Both the position numbers and the translations under genes were made by a program. From Deltaproteobacteria bacterium (lineage in GTDB: Bacteria > Desulfobacterota > Dissulfuribacteria > Dissulfuribacterales > DYLC01), in assembly GCA_028695735.1 (NCBI GenBank), contig JAQVIJ010000001.1, positions 485,081 through 549,080 on the forward strand: 64,000 bases of DNA, given 5' to 3'. The notes under the pieces were generated by a model. It worked only from the letters and a program-made list of their open reading frames with translations. It had not been told where the DNA came from and ran no database searches. This document shows, piece after piece, positions 19,207 through 28,071 of this stretch; positions within the stretch are counted from its first letter, which is position 1; the number at the start of each line of letters is the position of its first letter.

Positions 19207-20875
19207 CAAAACAGGTGGCCGCGGTCGTGCACACCTGTCACACGAAGAAACAGGGGCCATTCACAAGACATGGGGGCGCACCAAAAAATCGCGGGATGTA
19301 ACCTCAGTCGCACTCATCTTTCCCAATACATATGCAGTAGGTATGTCAAATCTCGGGCTGCAAACCCTTTATGCAGCCCTGAACGCACAAAATGGAATCG
19401 CGGCTGAAAGATTCTTTTATAATGAGGGCTTCGCATGGCAATCGGAAGAAAGCGGAAGACCACTGAAGGACTTTCAGATTCTGCTGTTTTCCGTCAGTTT
19501 TGAGTCGGATTATTTAAACATTCTTCGCGGCATAGCGGCCTGCGGCCTTTCTCCCCTGGCTGCCGGTAGAGAAAATGAAAAAGGGCCCCTCGTGTTGGCC
19601 GGCGGGGTCGCCACCTTCATCAATCCGGAACCCATAGCGCCATTCATAGACGCCTTTCTGCTGGGGGAATTCGAGGCCATCTCTCCGGATCTCCTGCCCA
19701 TTCTCCATGACCTGGCTGCGATACAGACCACCCGAAAGGCCCGGCTCGATCTCCTGGCCCGACAATGTCATTGTGTCTATATCCCGAACCGTTTTCCCCC
19801 GGCAACAACACCGGCACGGCAGATGCAACCCGTTGAAACAGTACCCCATACACAGATCATCTCCAGGGATGCGGCCTTCTCCAACATGTTTTTGCTGGAA
19901 TTGGCCAGGGGATGCGGCAAAGGATGCCGTTTCTGCGCAGCCGGCTTCGTTTACAGGCCTGCGCGGCCATGGCCCCAGGAAGCGCTGCTTTCCACTCTGA
20001 GCCGCATCAAAGGAACCGATAGAATCGGGCTGGTAGGACTGGAGTTCCTTCAGAGGGAGGGCATCAATCATATCTGCGAGACCCTGCTGAATCAAGGGAT
20101 GCGCCTTGCCTTCTCATCCATGCGCATAGACAGCCTGACCGACGCCTTCATAGAGGTGCTTGTAAGATCACACATAGCCACAGCCACCATAGCACCGGAG
20201 GCTGGCTCGGAACGAATGCGGGCCATCATAAACAAAAATCTGACGGAAGCGGTCATTCTTTCCGGCATCGAACGGCTGGCCTCAGCCGGAATCCTCAACT
20301 TCAAGCTATATTTCATGTACGGCCTGCCATTTGAAACACCTGAAGACATGGAGGCCCTGGTCAATCTTGTAAAACGGGTAAAGGAAATCATAACCCCCAT
20401 CGGCAAGAAACGGAAACACCTGGGAAATATAACCGTATCAGCCGGCACCTTTGTGCCAAAGGCATGGACACCCTTTCAATGGGCTGATTTTGTTGATGAA
20501 AAAACACATAGAACCCACAGAGACATCCTGATAAAAGGGCTTTCAGCCATGCCGAATGTGCAATTGCGGCTGGATTCCCTGCGTTCTGCAAGTATTCAGG
20601 CCATATTGAGCAGGGGAGATCGCAGCCTTGCCCCCATTCTGCAAGATGTAGCCTTAAATGCCACGCCGTGGCGCAAGGCGTTCAAAAACCATAAGGATAA
20701 GGTCATGGCCGCAACCTTTCTGCTCGGCAGGGATACAGACGCACCGCTGCCGTGGGAAAGCGTGTCCCACGGCGTCACCAGGGATTTTCTACAAAAGGAA
20801 TGGGCCAGGGCCAGGGCAGCCCAGGGCAGCCCTTCTTGTATGCCCGGTTGCAGACGCTGCGGGGCATGTCATTGA
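19160..20875 (+). CDS. Radical SAM protein (B12-binding-like N-terminus), uncharacterised
   Basis: A 571-residue radical SAM enzyme with the [4Fe-4S] motif 'RGCGKGCRFCAAGF' (CxxxCxxC) at about residues 250-263. The N-terminal ~200 residues resemble the cobalamin-binding-like domain of COG1032 proteins ('FPNTYAVGMSNLGLQTLYAAL', then a buried 'LAGGVATFINPEPIAPFIDA'). The C-terminus ends in a second Cys cluster, 'SCMPGCRRCGACH', which could hold another metal site. The only available in-frame start is a TTG at 19160, overlapping the preceding gene by 47 bases. The substrate is unknown; this family is usually annotated only as radical SAM. Confidence 0.8.
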   Translation: MKTLRRWNRRIPLPNNKTGGRGRAHLSHEETGAIHKTWGRTKKSRDVTSVALIFPNTYAVGMSNLGLQTLYAALNAQNGIAAERFFYNEGFAWQSEESGRPLKDFQILLFSVSFESDYLNILRGIAACGLSPLAAGRENEKGPLVLAGGVATFINPEPIAPFIDAFLLGEFEAISPDLLPILHDLAAIQTTRKARLDLLARQCHCVYIPNRFPPATTPARQMQPVETVPHTQIISRDAAFSNMFLLELARGCGKGCRFCAAGFVYRPARPWPQEALLSTLSRIKGTDRIGLVGLEFLQREGINHICETLLNQGMRLAFSSMRIDSLTDAFIEVLVRSHIATATIAPEAGSERMRAIINKNLTEAVILSGIERLASAGILNFKLYFMYGLPFETPEDMEALVNLVKRVKEIITPIGKKRKHLGNITVSAGTFVPKAWTPFQWADFVDEKTHRTHRDILIKGLSAMPNVQLRLDSLRSASIQAILSRGDRSLAPILQDVALNATPWRKAFKNHKDKVMAATFLLGRDTDAPLPWESVSHGVTRDFLQKEWARARAAQGSPSCMPGCRRCGACH

Positions 20876-20883
20876 GATGGAAA

Positions 20884-21690
20884 CTACAGCGCTGCGTGGA
20901 CTCCCATAGTCCGATAGATATGCCGTCTGAGCACGGCTAAATCACCCTTCGTGAAATCCCTTGGATGCGGGTAACCGAGGGACAAGACCTCTTTTACGCT
21001 GGTCGGGCGTTCGGTAAAAAGCACGATCTGATCGGCAAGTTGTATGGCCTCGTCTATATCGTGAGTGATGAAAAGAATTGTTGTTGGAAACATGGCATGC
21101 ACGTTGAGCATTTCCTCGCGCATCTGCAGCCTGGTAACGAAGTCCAGCGCCCCAAACGGCTCATCCATGAACAGGATGTCCGGATTGGCGATAAGTGCCC
21201 TGGCCACCTCCGCCCTGCGTCTCATACCGCCTGACAATTCATGGGGATAATATCCACCGAAACCCTTTAGACCCACCATCTCCAGATATTCCAGCACCAG
21301 CTCATGCCTTTTTTGTGAGTCCTTCAGATTTCTGATACCAAGTTCGATATTCTCATAGGCTGTGAACCAAGGGAAAAGGCCATCCTCCTGAAAAACAAAG
21401 ATGTGTTTTGGATTTGGTCCACACACAGGGTCTCCATCCACCAACACCTCGCCCCTGCTTGGTGTGTCAAAACCTGCAATGATGCGAAGCAGGGTGGACT
21501 TGCCGCAACCGGACGGCCCGAGAAAACAGGTGAAACTGCGGGCTGGCACAGCAAAATTCAGATCAGTCAGTACATGTCTGTCAGAAATACTGTCCAGGGC
21601 CGCCTCTGAGGATGTCTCTTCATAAACCTTGTAAAGCCCGCATATCTCCACCTTGTTCAATGACTGTGGCCTCACGCTGGACTGGTTCAT
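20884..21690 (-). CDS. ABC transporter ATP-binding protein, NitT/TauT family
   Basis: The ATPase of a nitrate/sulfonate/taurine-type importer. It shows Walker A 'GPSGCGKST', Q loop 'FVFQEDGLFPW', the signature 'LSGGMRRRAEVARALIANPD' and Walker B 'ILFMDEPFGALD' with 'THDIDEA'. I start it at 21690 (MNQSSVRPQ), where its ATG overlaps the stop of the permease gene as ATGA; the longer frame to 21888 lies wholly inside the permease and lacks homology. The product is 268 residues, normal for SsuB/TauB-like ATPases. Confidence 0.9.
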   Translation of the reverse strand: MNQSSVRPQSLNKVEICGLYKVYEETSSEAALDSISDRHVLTDLNFAVPARSFTCFLGPSGCGKSTLLRIIAGFDTPSRGEVLVDGDPVCGPNPKHIFVFQEDGLFPWFTAYENIELGIRNLKDSQKRHELVLEYLEMVGLKGFGGYYPHELSGGMRRRAEVARALIANPDILFMDEPFGALDFVTRLQMREEMLNVHAMFPTTILFITHDIDEAIQLADQIVLFTERPTSVKEVLSLGYPHPRDFTKGDLAVLRRHIYRTMGVHAAL

Positions 21691-22475
21691 TGCTTCAACC
21701 TCTTCCAGCGAACTGACGGCAGTCTCTCCAGCTGCCGGACAAGGTTGTCCAGAAGCAGGCCGATGAAACCGATCACGAGCATACCACCGAGGACCTGATC
21801 CATTCGCAGGGAATTTCTGGCATCCACGATGAGATACCCAAGTCCATTCTTGACAGCTATCATCTCTGCAGCCACGATAACCAGCCATGCGGTGCCGAGT
21901 GTTATGCGAAGCCCTGTGATGATCTCCGGCAGCGCGGCCTGAAGTATTATGCGGCTGTAGAATTCGTGGCCGGTAATACCGAAATTGGAAGCGGCATAGA
22001 GGTAAGTTGGATTGATGCCGGCCACACCACTCGTTGTAAAAAGCACCATTGGGAAAAATACAGCCAGAAAGATCAAGAAAATGGCAGGGTTATCCCCTAT
22101 GCCAAACCACAGAAGGGCGATTGGTATCCATGCCAATGGAGAAATGGGGCGCATGAATTGAATAACAGGATTTACCGCCATGCGCCAGAATGGTTTTGTG
22201 CCTAAAAAAATGCCCAAGGGCACGGCCAGCGCCACTGCCAACAGATAACCCCAGGTTACACGAAACAGACTGGCCACTATATAATCCAGAAGCCTGCCGT
22301 CACGTATCAGCTCCCAAAGCCCTCTCAGTACCTGCATGACACCCGGAAAACGCTCCGGCTTGACATCAAAAACATGCACCGCCGTCTCCCACAGCGCCAT
22401 TATGAAAAAAGACAGCAAAAAGGCGCTCCAGCGCACGGCAAACCAGTTTCTCAAACCCTGTCCGTTGAGACTCAC
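21687..22475 (-). CDS. ABC transporter permease, NitT/TauT family
   Basis: A 262-residue inner-membrane permease with about six hydrophobic segments and the EAA-type loop region ('FYSRIILQAALPEIITGLRI'), as in SsuC/TauC. It is joined to its neighbours by 4-base ATGA overlaps on both sides (ATPase downstream, binding protein upstream), so the three genes form one tightly coupled importer operon. The substrate is not shown by the sequence. Confidence 0.9.
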   Translation of the reverse strand: MSLNGQGLRNWFAVRWSAFLLSFFIMALWETAVHVFDVKPERFPGVMQVLRGLWELIRDGRLLDYIVASLFRVTWGYLLAVALAVPLGIFLGTKPFWRMAVNPVIQFMRPISPLAWIPIALLWFGIGDNPAIFLIFLAVFFPMVLFTTSGVAGINPTYLYAASNFGITGHEFYSRIILQAALPEIITGLRITLGTAWLVIVAAEMIAVKNGLGYLIVDARNSLRMDQVLGGMLVIGFIGLLLDNLVRQLERLPSVRWKRLKQ

Positions 22476-23452
22476 TGTTTTTTCTCCGTAATAAGCGATG
22501 TATCGAGAAGACCGTTCACATTCAAGACACCCTTCAACAAACCCCTTTTTATCATGGCGGCAGCCATGGCGTCTATTTCCTGCCTTTTAGGCATAAGATC
22601 GTTATACAGCACTCGATCCGGTTGCGATAAAAGCACGCGCTCAAGAAGGGACACAGGAAGCCCGTAGAACCTGGCCCCGATGGCCGCCGCATTCATGCGA
22701 TGGGCCTCAATCCAGGCGCCGTTGGCGTAAAACGCCCTTACCAACCTGCCTACATCGTCTTTTCGCCTTTGCAGCACATCATCCCTCACCACCAGCACGC
22801 TGGAGATAAAGCCCGGTCTTACATCCTTCATGAGGTACAGGATCCTTCCGGAGCCGTTCAGCTCTCCCGCGGCTGCATAGGGCTCTCCGACGATATAGGC
22901 ATCCACAGCGCCCATAGCCAGGCTGGACGGCATATCCGGAGGCGGCATCTCCACCAGATTGACATTGTCGGCTGGAATCCCCGCCTGTTCAAGGAGATCC
23001 AGAAGGGTCAGATACTGATTGCTGAAACGGATGGGAATGGCGATGGTCTTGTGTTCCAGCCAATCGATGCCGGCATTGGGCGCATTCCCGCGCACCATCA
23101 GGCCTGTGCCGTTTCGATGGCCAAGCATCACCAGTTTTATGGGGAAACCCTGCTGATACAGCGTGATGGCAAGGGGGGCCAAAATGAAGGCCATGTCCAG
23201 CTCGCCGCTCTTCAACGCCTCACACATCTCAGGCCAGGCTGTAAACCTGACTGGTTTGAAGGGTATGTCTTTATTTAGCTCATAGGTGACAGGACACAAC
23301 AGGTGACAGGTTATGGGCAAAAAACCCACTCTTAACACATGCCCTGCAAAGGGTTTCCCATTGCGCCATATGTGAAGACCTGATATGAATATGACCCATA
23401 TCAGAACCGCAAGAACGATCCTTTGACCGGCACTCACATCCTTCATATTCAT
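22472..23452 (-). CDS. ABC transporter substrate-binding protein, NitT/TauT family
   Basis: The 326-residue solute-binding component (NMT1/SsuA-like fold): 'LRVGFLPITCHLLCPVTYEL' opens lobe one, with 'MCEALKSGELDMAFILAPLA' and 'MGAVDAYIVGEPYAA' as family motifs. The N-terminal hydrophobic stretch (IVLAVLIWVIFISGLHIW) lacks an obvious cleavage site or lipobox, so the protein may stay membrane-anchored. 'ILAPLA' and 'GEPYA' resemble CmpA/NrtA-type binders, but neither nitrate, bicarbonate, sulfonate nor a thiamine precursor can be ruled out. First gene of the importer operon, divergent from queC. Confidence 0.85.
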   Translation of the reverse strand: MNMKDVSAGQRIVLAVLIWVIFISGLHIWRNGKPFAGHVLRVGFLPITCHLLCPVTYELNKDIPFKPVRFTAWPEMCEALKSGELDMAFILAPLAITLYQQGFPIKLVMLGHRNGTGLMVRGNAPNAGIDWLEHKTIAIPIRFSNQYLTLLDLLEQAGIPADNVNLVEMPPPDMPSSLAMGAVDAYIVGEPYAAAGELNGSGRILYLMKDVRPGFISSVLVVRDDVLQRRKDDVGRLVRAFYANGAWIEAHRMNAAAIGARFYGLPVSLLERVLLSQPDRVLYNDLMPKRQEIDAMAAAMIKRGLLKGVLNVNGLLDTSLITEKKQ

Positions 23453-23532
23453 CGGTACACATCCATGTTGTTGAAGATATGTCTTCTATTGCGGTCTTGA
23501 CTTATCATGTTAAAAATTTACCATAACATTTC

Positions 23533-24234
23533 ATGAAAACACAAGTACAAACCACATCAAAGAAACCTGAAGGCACCGCCATCTGTCTGGTAAGCGGAGG
23601 CATGGACAGCTGTGTGTGTGCTGCGATAGCAGTAAGCAGACACAGGGAAACCGCCTTTCTGCACGTCAACTACGGACAGCGCACGGAACGGACTGAACTC
23701 GAGGCCTTCCAGCGCATAGCAGCCCATTACGGCATAACAAAACAACTGACAGCCGACATCAGTTATCTTGCAGAGATAGGCGGTTCGGCCCTTACAGACA
23801 GGCGAATAGAAGTACCCACAACCAATATGGAAAACAATATGATTCCAGCCACATACGTTCCATTCCGCAATACGCACCTGATAGCCATAGCTGTTTCATG
23901 GGCAGAGGTCATCGGCGCCGGCTACATCTACATCGGAGCAACCGAGGTGGACAACTCAGGTTATCCCGATTGCCGGGCCGCCTATTTCAAGGCATTTAAC
24001 AGGCTCATACAGGCAGGCACTAGGCCCGAGACCCGCATAGAGATAATAACGCCTTTATTACACATGACAAAACGCGAGGTGGTGTTGACCGGCATACAAC
24101 TTCAAGCCCCTCTGCATCTCACATGGTCATGCTATAAAAACGAAAAACTGGCCTGTGGCCGCTGCGACTCATGCCGGTTAAGGCTGAAAGGATTTGAGGA
24201 AGCAGGAGTAAAGGACCCAATCCCCTATGAATAA
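23533..24234 (+). CDS. queC: 7-cyano-7-deazaguanine synthase QueC
   Basis: QueC converts 7-carboxy-7-deazaguanine to preQ0, a precursor of queuosine in tRNA. The 233-residue protein has the PP-loop ATPase motif 'CLVSGGMDSCVCAA' (about 18-31), 'YVPFRNTHLIAIA' and the C-terminal zinc site 'CYKNEKLACGRCDSCRLRLKGF'-type spacing (split here only for length). It begins a three-gene plus-strand unit, with its 3' end overlapping the next gene by 8 bases. The partners queD, queE and folE are not in the window. Confidence 0.95.
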   Translation: MKTQVQTTSKKPEGTAICLVSGGMDSCVCAAIAVSRHRETAFLHVNYGQRTERTELEAFQRIAAHYGITKQLTADISYLAEIGGSALTDRRIEVPTTNMENNMIPATYVPFRNTHLIAIAVSWAEVIGAGYIYIGATEVDNSGYPDCRAAYFKAFNRLIQAGTRPETRIEIITPLLHMTKREVVLTGIQLQAPLHLTWSCYKNEKLACGRCDSCRLRLKGFEEAGVKDPIPYE

Positions 24235-24676
24235 AACAGAAAAAAACGGCAATCCCAACAAGATCGCGACAGCGCCTGTCTTCAAATGTCAGATGTGCGG
24301 CCACTGTTGCCACGGTGAAAGCACAGTCTCCATGACCGAGACGGAACAAAAGGCCATTTCAGCAGCACTTGGCATTCCGGTTGCGGAATTGCTTCAAAAG
24401 TACTGCGTAGTCCTGAAAAATCGCGTGGAAATGAAGACCATTGACGGGCATTGCATCTTCTATGGAGAGGATGGCAGGTGTCAAATCCATGAAGTCAAGC
24501 CGTTTCCGTGCAGACAATGGCCGCTGCATCCCAGTATCCTCGGTGATTCTGCTGCATGGGAGGCCATTTCCAGGGATTGCCCGGGGTTCAGAAAAGACAT
24601 AACATACGATGATGTCTGTGACTGGCTAAAGGGAGCCCTGAAAAAAGAAGGCTTCTCAGGAGGAACAACAAGATGA
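24227..24676 (+). CDS. YkgJ-family cysteine-cluster protein
   Basis: This 149-residue protein has the CxxCxxCC-type cluster 'CQMCGHCCHG' near residue 20, then 'GHCIFYGEDGRCQIHEVKPF' and 'PCRQWP', the conserved layout of the YkgJ (UPF0153) family, which is thought to bind zinc or an Fe-S cluster. The function of the family is not established. It overlaps queC by 8 bases and the following small gene by 4 bases, so co-translation is likely. Confidence 0.85.
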   Translation: MNKTEKNGNPNKIATAPVFKCQMCGHCCHGESTVSMTETEQKAISAALGIPVAELLQKYCVVLKNRVEMKTIDGHCIFYGEDGRCQIHEVKPFPCRQWPLHPSILGDSAAWEAISRDCPGFRKDITYDDVCDWLKGALKKEGFSGGTTR

Positions 24677-24876
24677 TCACCATGAAATCCGTTCTTGAAT
24701 TCAAGGAATATCTGGAAAGCGGAAGGTGGGAAGAGGATTTCGGCTATCGCACACCGGACGGACAGGCGGAGATGCTGGACCTCCTTGAAAATATCTTCGT
24801 TATCTGCGAAAAGGCGGATGAAATACTGACGAAAAGACTCTACAAACAGATGGGGGAACAGGCTGCCCAGGTGTGA
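24673..24876 (+). CDS. Small conserved-looking hypothetical protein
   Basis: A 67-residue acidic protein (MITMKSVLEFKEYLESGRWE and so on) with predicted helices and no Cys. Its ATG overlaps the stop of the YkgJ-like gene by 4 bases, supporting expression as the third member of the queC unit. I do not recognise a family. The 'DLLENIFVICEKADEIL' helix could be an interaction surface. Confidence 0.65.
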   Translation: MITMKSVLEFKEYLESGRWEEDFGYRTPDGQAEMLDLLENIFVICEKADEILTKRLYKQMGEQAAQV

Positions 24877-24894
24877 AGGTACTGCCTGTATGTG

Positions 24895-24982
24895 AGCATT
24901 TTCCGCCCCTGTCTGCGTGCAACGCACAGGAAGGGACGGGCAACGCAGTTATGAGCGAGAGGGCAATTTTTCGAGCTTCCCT
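24895..24982. repeat. Copy of a MITE-like dispersed repeat (left end missing)
   Basis: This copy keeps the internal core 'GCAACGCAGTTATGAGCG' and the right terminus ATTTTTCGAGCTTCCCT (24966-24982) shared with the elements at 26618-26752 and 29810-29884. The matching left terminus is not found, so it looks truncated. It also contains a hairpin sequence (CCTGTCTGCGTGC, 24908-24920) that recurs at 57005-57031. It abuts the 3' end of parB. Confidence 0.6.
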
Positions 24983-25826
24983 AAAGGGATAAGGCTCTCA
25001 TCAATACGTCAAATTCCTCGGTGTTGCGATAATACAGCTCCAACCTTCCACCCCTTCCCTTATGCACAATGTTGACCTTGAGTCCCAACCTCTGAGACAG
25101 CTCATCAGCCAGGCGCTGAATGTCCGGGTCTGAAACCTTCCTGTTTTGCCGCCCGGTCTTTTTGTTGAGCCGCCTGGCCGCCTCCTCGGCTTGACGCACA
25201 GAAAGACCCTTTGACACAATCTGATTGCGCAAAAACTCCCTCTCGGCCTCGTTGTCCAGCATCAGCAGGGCGCGGGCGTGTCCTGTGTTGAGATTGCCGT
25301 CGATCAAGTCCTGTTGCATCGCAGGCTGAAGCTGAAGCAGACGCATGATATTGGTTATGGTGGAACGCTCCTTGCCCACACGGGTGGCCACATCCTCCTG
25401 TGTAAGGCCCAGTTCGTCTATCAGGCGTCTGTAGGCCATGGCCTCTTCAATAGGATTCAGATCTTCCCGCTGCACATTCTCTATGAGGGCCAATTCCATG
25501 GCCTCCGGCGGGCTGACATCCTTGACCACCACAGGCACCGCCTTTAGACCAGCGGCCTGGGCCGCCCTCCACCGCCTTTCACCTGCGATGAGCTCATAGC
25601 CATTTTCAATCTCTCTGACCACCAGGGGCTGCAATATGCCCTTTTCAGCTATGGATTGGGCCAGGCCTTGAAGGGTGACTGGATCGATATTTTTGCGGGG
25701 CTGCAATGGATTTGGGTGTATCTTCTCAATGGGACAGATAAAAAAGCCTGGGCGGCCTGTATCATAGGTATCTATATCGGGAAGCAGGGCGCCGAGGCCC
25801 TTTCCAAGCACATTCTTAGCTGTCAT
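24981..25826 (-). CDS. parB: Chromosome-partitioning protein ParB
   Basis: ParB (281 residues) binds parS sites near the origin, spreads as a CTP-dependent clamp and organises chromosome segregation with ParA. The N-terminal domain has the Box I/II motifs 'LQPLVVREIENGYELIAGER' and 'RRWRAAQAAG' (CTP-binding GERR), then 'ALIENVQREDLNPIEEA' and the helix-turn-helix 'LTQEDVATRVGKERSTITNI'. The C-terminal ~50 residues form the dimerisation domain. A perfect parS site is present at 37834 in this window. The gene overlaps parA by 11 bases. Confidence 0.96.
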   Translation of the reverse strand: MTAKNVLGKGLGALLPDIDTYDTGRPGFFICPIEKIHPNPLQPRKNIDPVTLQGLAQSIAEKGILQPLVVREIENGYELIAGERRWRAAQAAGLKAVPVVVKDVSPPEAMELALIENVQREDLNPIEEAMAYRRLIDELGLTQEDVATRVGKERSTITNIMRLLQLQPAMQQDLIDGNLNTGHARALLMLDNEAEREFLRNQIVSKGLSVRQAEEAARRLNKKTGRQNRKVSDPDIQRLADELSQRLGLKVNIVHKGRGGRLELYYRNTEEFDVLMRALSL

Positions 25827-26598
25827 GTTGCATCCTGTTCAGAAATTCCTGGGACAGGGCCGCATAGCCCTCTGCTCCCCTGGACTTTGGATCATATAGG
25901 AAGATAGGTTTACCATGACTGGGACTCTCGCTCAATCGAATATTGCGGGGAATAACCGTGTCATAGACCAACGATTTAAAATGATTCCGCACATCTGAAG
26001 CCACCTGAACCGAAAGACGCATTCTGTGATCCGCCATTGTCAAAAGGATGCCCTCTATATAGAGCCTTGGATTGAAGTTGTGTTTCACAAGCCGGATGGT
26101 CTTCAGGAGATGGCTAAGTCCTTCCAGGGCATAATACTCGCACTGCAGGGGAATCAGGACGGAATCCGCTGAAACCAGGGCATTTATGGTCATGAGACCA
26201 AGAGAGGGAGGGCAGTCGATGAGGATAAAGTCGTAATCCTGAAGGGCCGAGAACATGGTCTTCAAAACGAATTCCCTGTTGGTTTTTGCGGCCAGTTCCA
26301 TCTCCACCCCCACCAGGTCCGTAGTGGCTGGCAGCAGGTGCAGGTTTGGCACACCGGTAGTGCGCACGATGTCGCGAATATCCACCTTCCCGGCCACAGC
26401 GCAGTAGAGACAGGCCCCGGCCACAGCCGTTAGATCAAAACCCAAACCACTGGTGGCATTGGCCTGGGCGTCACAATCAGCCAGAAGCACGCGCTTACTC
26501 AGCATGGCAAGGCCCGCAGCCAGGTTTATGGCTGTGGTGGTCTTGCCGACCCCGCCCTTTTGATTGGCTATACAGATGATTCGAGTCTTATTGGCCAT
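25816..26598 (-). CDS. parA: Chromosome-partitioning ATPase ParA (Soj)
   Basis: ParA (260 residues) is the deviant Walker-A ATPase that moves ParB-bound origins over the nucleoid. It has 'IANQKGGVGKTTTAINLAAG' at the N-terminus, Walker A' 'FILIDCPPSLGLMT' and 'LIPLQCEYYALEGLSHLL', as in chromosomal Soj proteins. It lies directly upstream of parB (11-base overlap) on the minus strand and about 9-10 kb left of the proposed origin. That is consistent with a chromosomal, not plasmid, partition system. Confidence 0.96.
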   Translation of the reverse strand: MANKTRIICIANQKGGVGKTTTAINLAAGLAMLSKRVLLADCDAQANATSGLGFDLTAVAGACLYCAVAGKVDIRDIVRTTGVPNLHLLPATTDLVGVEMELAAKTNREFVLKTMFSALQDYDFILIDCPPSLGLMTINALVSADSVLIPLQCEYYALEGLSHLLKTIRLVKHNFNPRLYIEGILLTMADHRMRLSVQVASDVRNHFKSLVYDTVIPRNIRLSESPSHGKPIFLYDPKSRGAEGYAALSQEFLNRMQHDS

Positions 26599-26617
26599 GT
26601 CTGTCCTGATATGACAT

Positions 26618-26752
26618 AAGGGAGCCTTGAAAAATAAACCATTACCGTAACACGTTCCCGTCCCTCACCCTTATACCCTCACCAAGATGTGAGCATTGTT
26701 CGCCGGCAAGCAACGCAGTTGTGAATGAAGATTCTAATTTTTCGAGACTCCC
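26618..26752. repeat. MITE-like element with terminal inverted repeats
   Basis: A ~135-bp non-coding element upstream of parA. The left terminus AAGGGAGCCTTGAAAAAT (26618-26635) and the right terminus ATTTTTCGAGACTCCC (26737-26752) are inverted repeats (13 of 16 positions). The core includes 'ATGTGAGCATTGTTCGCC' and 'GCAACGCAGTTGTGAATG', shared with the copies at 24895 and 29810. It contains no transposase, so it would be a non-autonomous element. Confidence 0.65.
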
Positions 26753-26768
26753 ATAAGGCAATTTAAGG

Positions 26769-27008
26769 TTATTTTTGCTCACAAGAGAGCTCTGTTATGG
26801 ATTTCACACCCATTTTGTGTAAAAATATGGCCATGGGACAAAAACCTGTAAAGGCGAAGATCAGCAGATTGACTCCCACCAGCAGGGGAAGCACAAGCCA
26901 ATACCGGTGCACAAAAAAACCCAGAATCACGCCTGTAAGCACCACCACTCCGGCTATAAGCCATATAATACGTTCCAGATACCATACATCCGTTTTTGCC
27001 AGATACAT
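26769..27008 (-). CDS. DUF2892-type small membrane protein
   Basis: A 79-residue inner-membrane protein with two transmembrane helices (IIWLIAGVVVLTGVILGFFV and WLVLPLLVGVNLLIFAFTGF) and the family end 'FCPMAIFLHKMGVK', characteristic of DUF2892/YgaP-like proteins. Some relatives are fused to rhodanese domains and linked to sulfur or cyanide handling, but no rhodanese is present here. It lies downstream of the potassium channel gene and may share its transcript. Confidence 0.8.
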   Translation of the reverse strand: MYLAKTDVWYLERIIWLIAGVVVLTGVILGFFVHRYWLVLPLLVGVNLLIFAFTGFCPMAIFLHKMGVKSITELSCEQK

Positions 27009-27054
27009 AAACAGCCTCCTTGAATCAAATCAGGGTTTCTTCCGTTAAAGGGTT

Positions 27055-28051
27055 TTAGCCAGACACCATTGCACTAAATTTGTTCAGGCTTTCACTGGAG
27101 CCAAGGACGACTACCAAATCGCCTTTCTGAAAGACATAATCCGGATGCACACTGGACATTACTGCGTCGGCCTTGCGTTTTACGGTCAGCAGAGTGGCAC
27201 CGGTCCGTTCCCTGATGCCGATTTCCTTCAGGGTTCTACCCACCAGAACGGACGAATCTCCGATCTCATACTGTTCCACGGAAAGATCAAAATCCGCACT
27301 GTGCACCGCCAGGTCCAAAAACTCTATGACAGTCGGCTTCAGAATCGCCATTCCCATGCGCCTTGCACCTATTTCATAAGGAGAAATGACCTTGTTAGCT
27401 CCAGCCTGATAGATACGGCGTTCCGCCTTACGGTCACTGGCCCTGGCTATTATAAAAACCGAGGGATTCAACAGGCGGGCCGTCAGGGTAATATAAACAT
27501 TGTCTGCATCCGATTGCAGCACACACAATGCCTCGCGCCCTGGATATGCCGGCATGCTGCAATACCTCCTCGCTGGTGGCATCCCCCACTATGACGAGAT
27601 AACCTGCCTCCTCCAGTTCCGAGATCACCGTGGCATTGGACTCTATCACCACGGCAGGAATACCTTCACGGAGCAACATCTCCAAAATGGTCCTGCCGAT
27701 TCGGCCGCAGCCACATATGATAAAATGGTTTTCTAATTTTGAAATGGCCTTTTGCATTCGTCTCTGATTGAATATGTCCTTTATTCTGCCCTCTACAGCA
27801 GCCTCAGTCAACACATTTATGGAATAGGCGAAGAAACCCACTCCCATGACTATAATGGCCATAGTAAACTCCCTGCCTGCATCGGAAAGGGGTTTCAACT
27901 CGCCATAACCTATGGTAGCCACAGTTATAACCGTCATATAGAGGGCGTCGAGGGGGCGCCAGCCCTCTATGAATATATAACCCAAAGTGCCTGTGGACAA
28001 AAGCGCCACCAGCATTAAAGCAATCCAAAAAAGCTTATGCTTGATCTCCAT
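27055..28051 (-). pseudogene. Potassium channel with TrkA-N/TrkA-C (RCK) domains, interrupted by a frameshift
   Basis: The first frame (28051 to 27434) encodes a two-helix ion channel: TM1 'LFWIALMLVALLSTGTLGYI', selectivity filter 'TVATIGYGE', TM2 'FTMAIIVMGVGFFAYSINVL', then the Rossmann TrkA-N domain 'NHFIICGCGRIGRTILEMLL' up to 'ARGIVCA'. The second frame (down to 27055) continues the same family without a break in sense, 'LQSDADNVYITLTARLLNPS', ending in the TrkA-C domain. The join is at a (CA)4 run on the plus strand, 27520-27527 (TG run on the coding strand): adding one TG unit restores 'GIVCVLQSDADN'. So the simplest reading is a 2-base deletion. Either the gene is broken, or it is phase-variable, or the base call is wrong. 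Confidence 0.85.
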
Positions 28052-28071
28052 AGAACTGACCTGGCAATCTT

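Noticed and set aside
24981-26598. parAB as a plasmid partition system
   Set aside because: The sequences are of chromosomal Soj/Spo0J type, a canonical chromosomal parS is present, and the surroundings are core genes.
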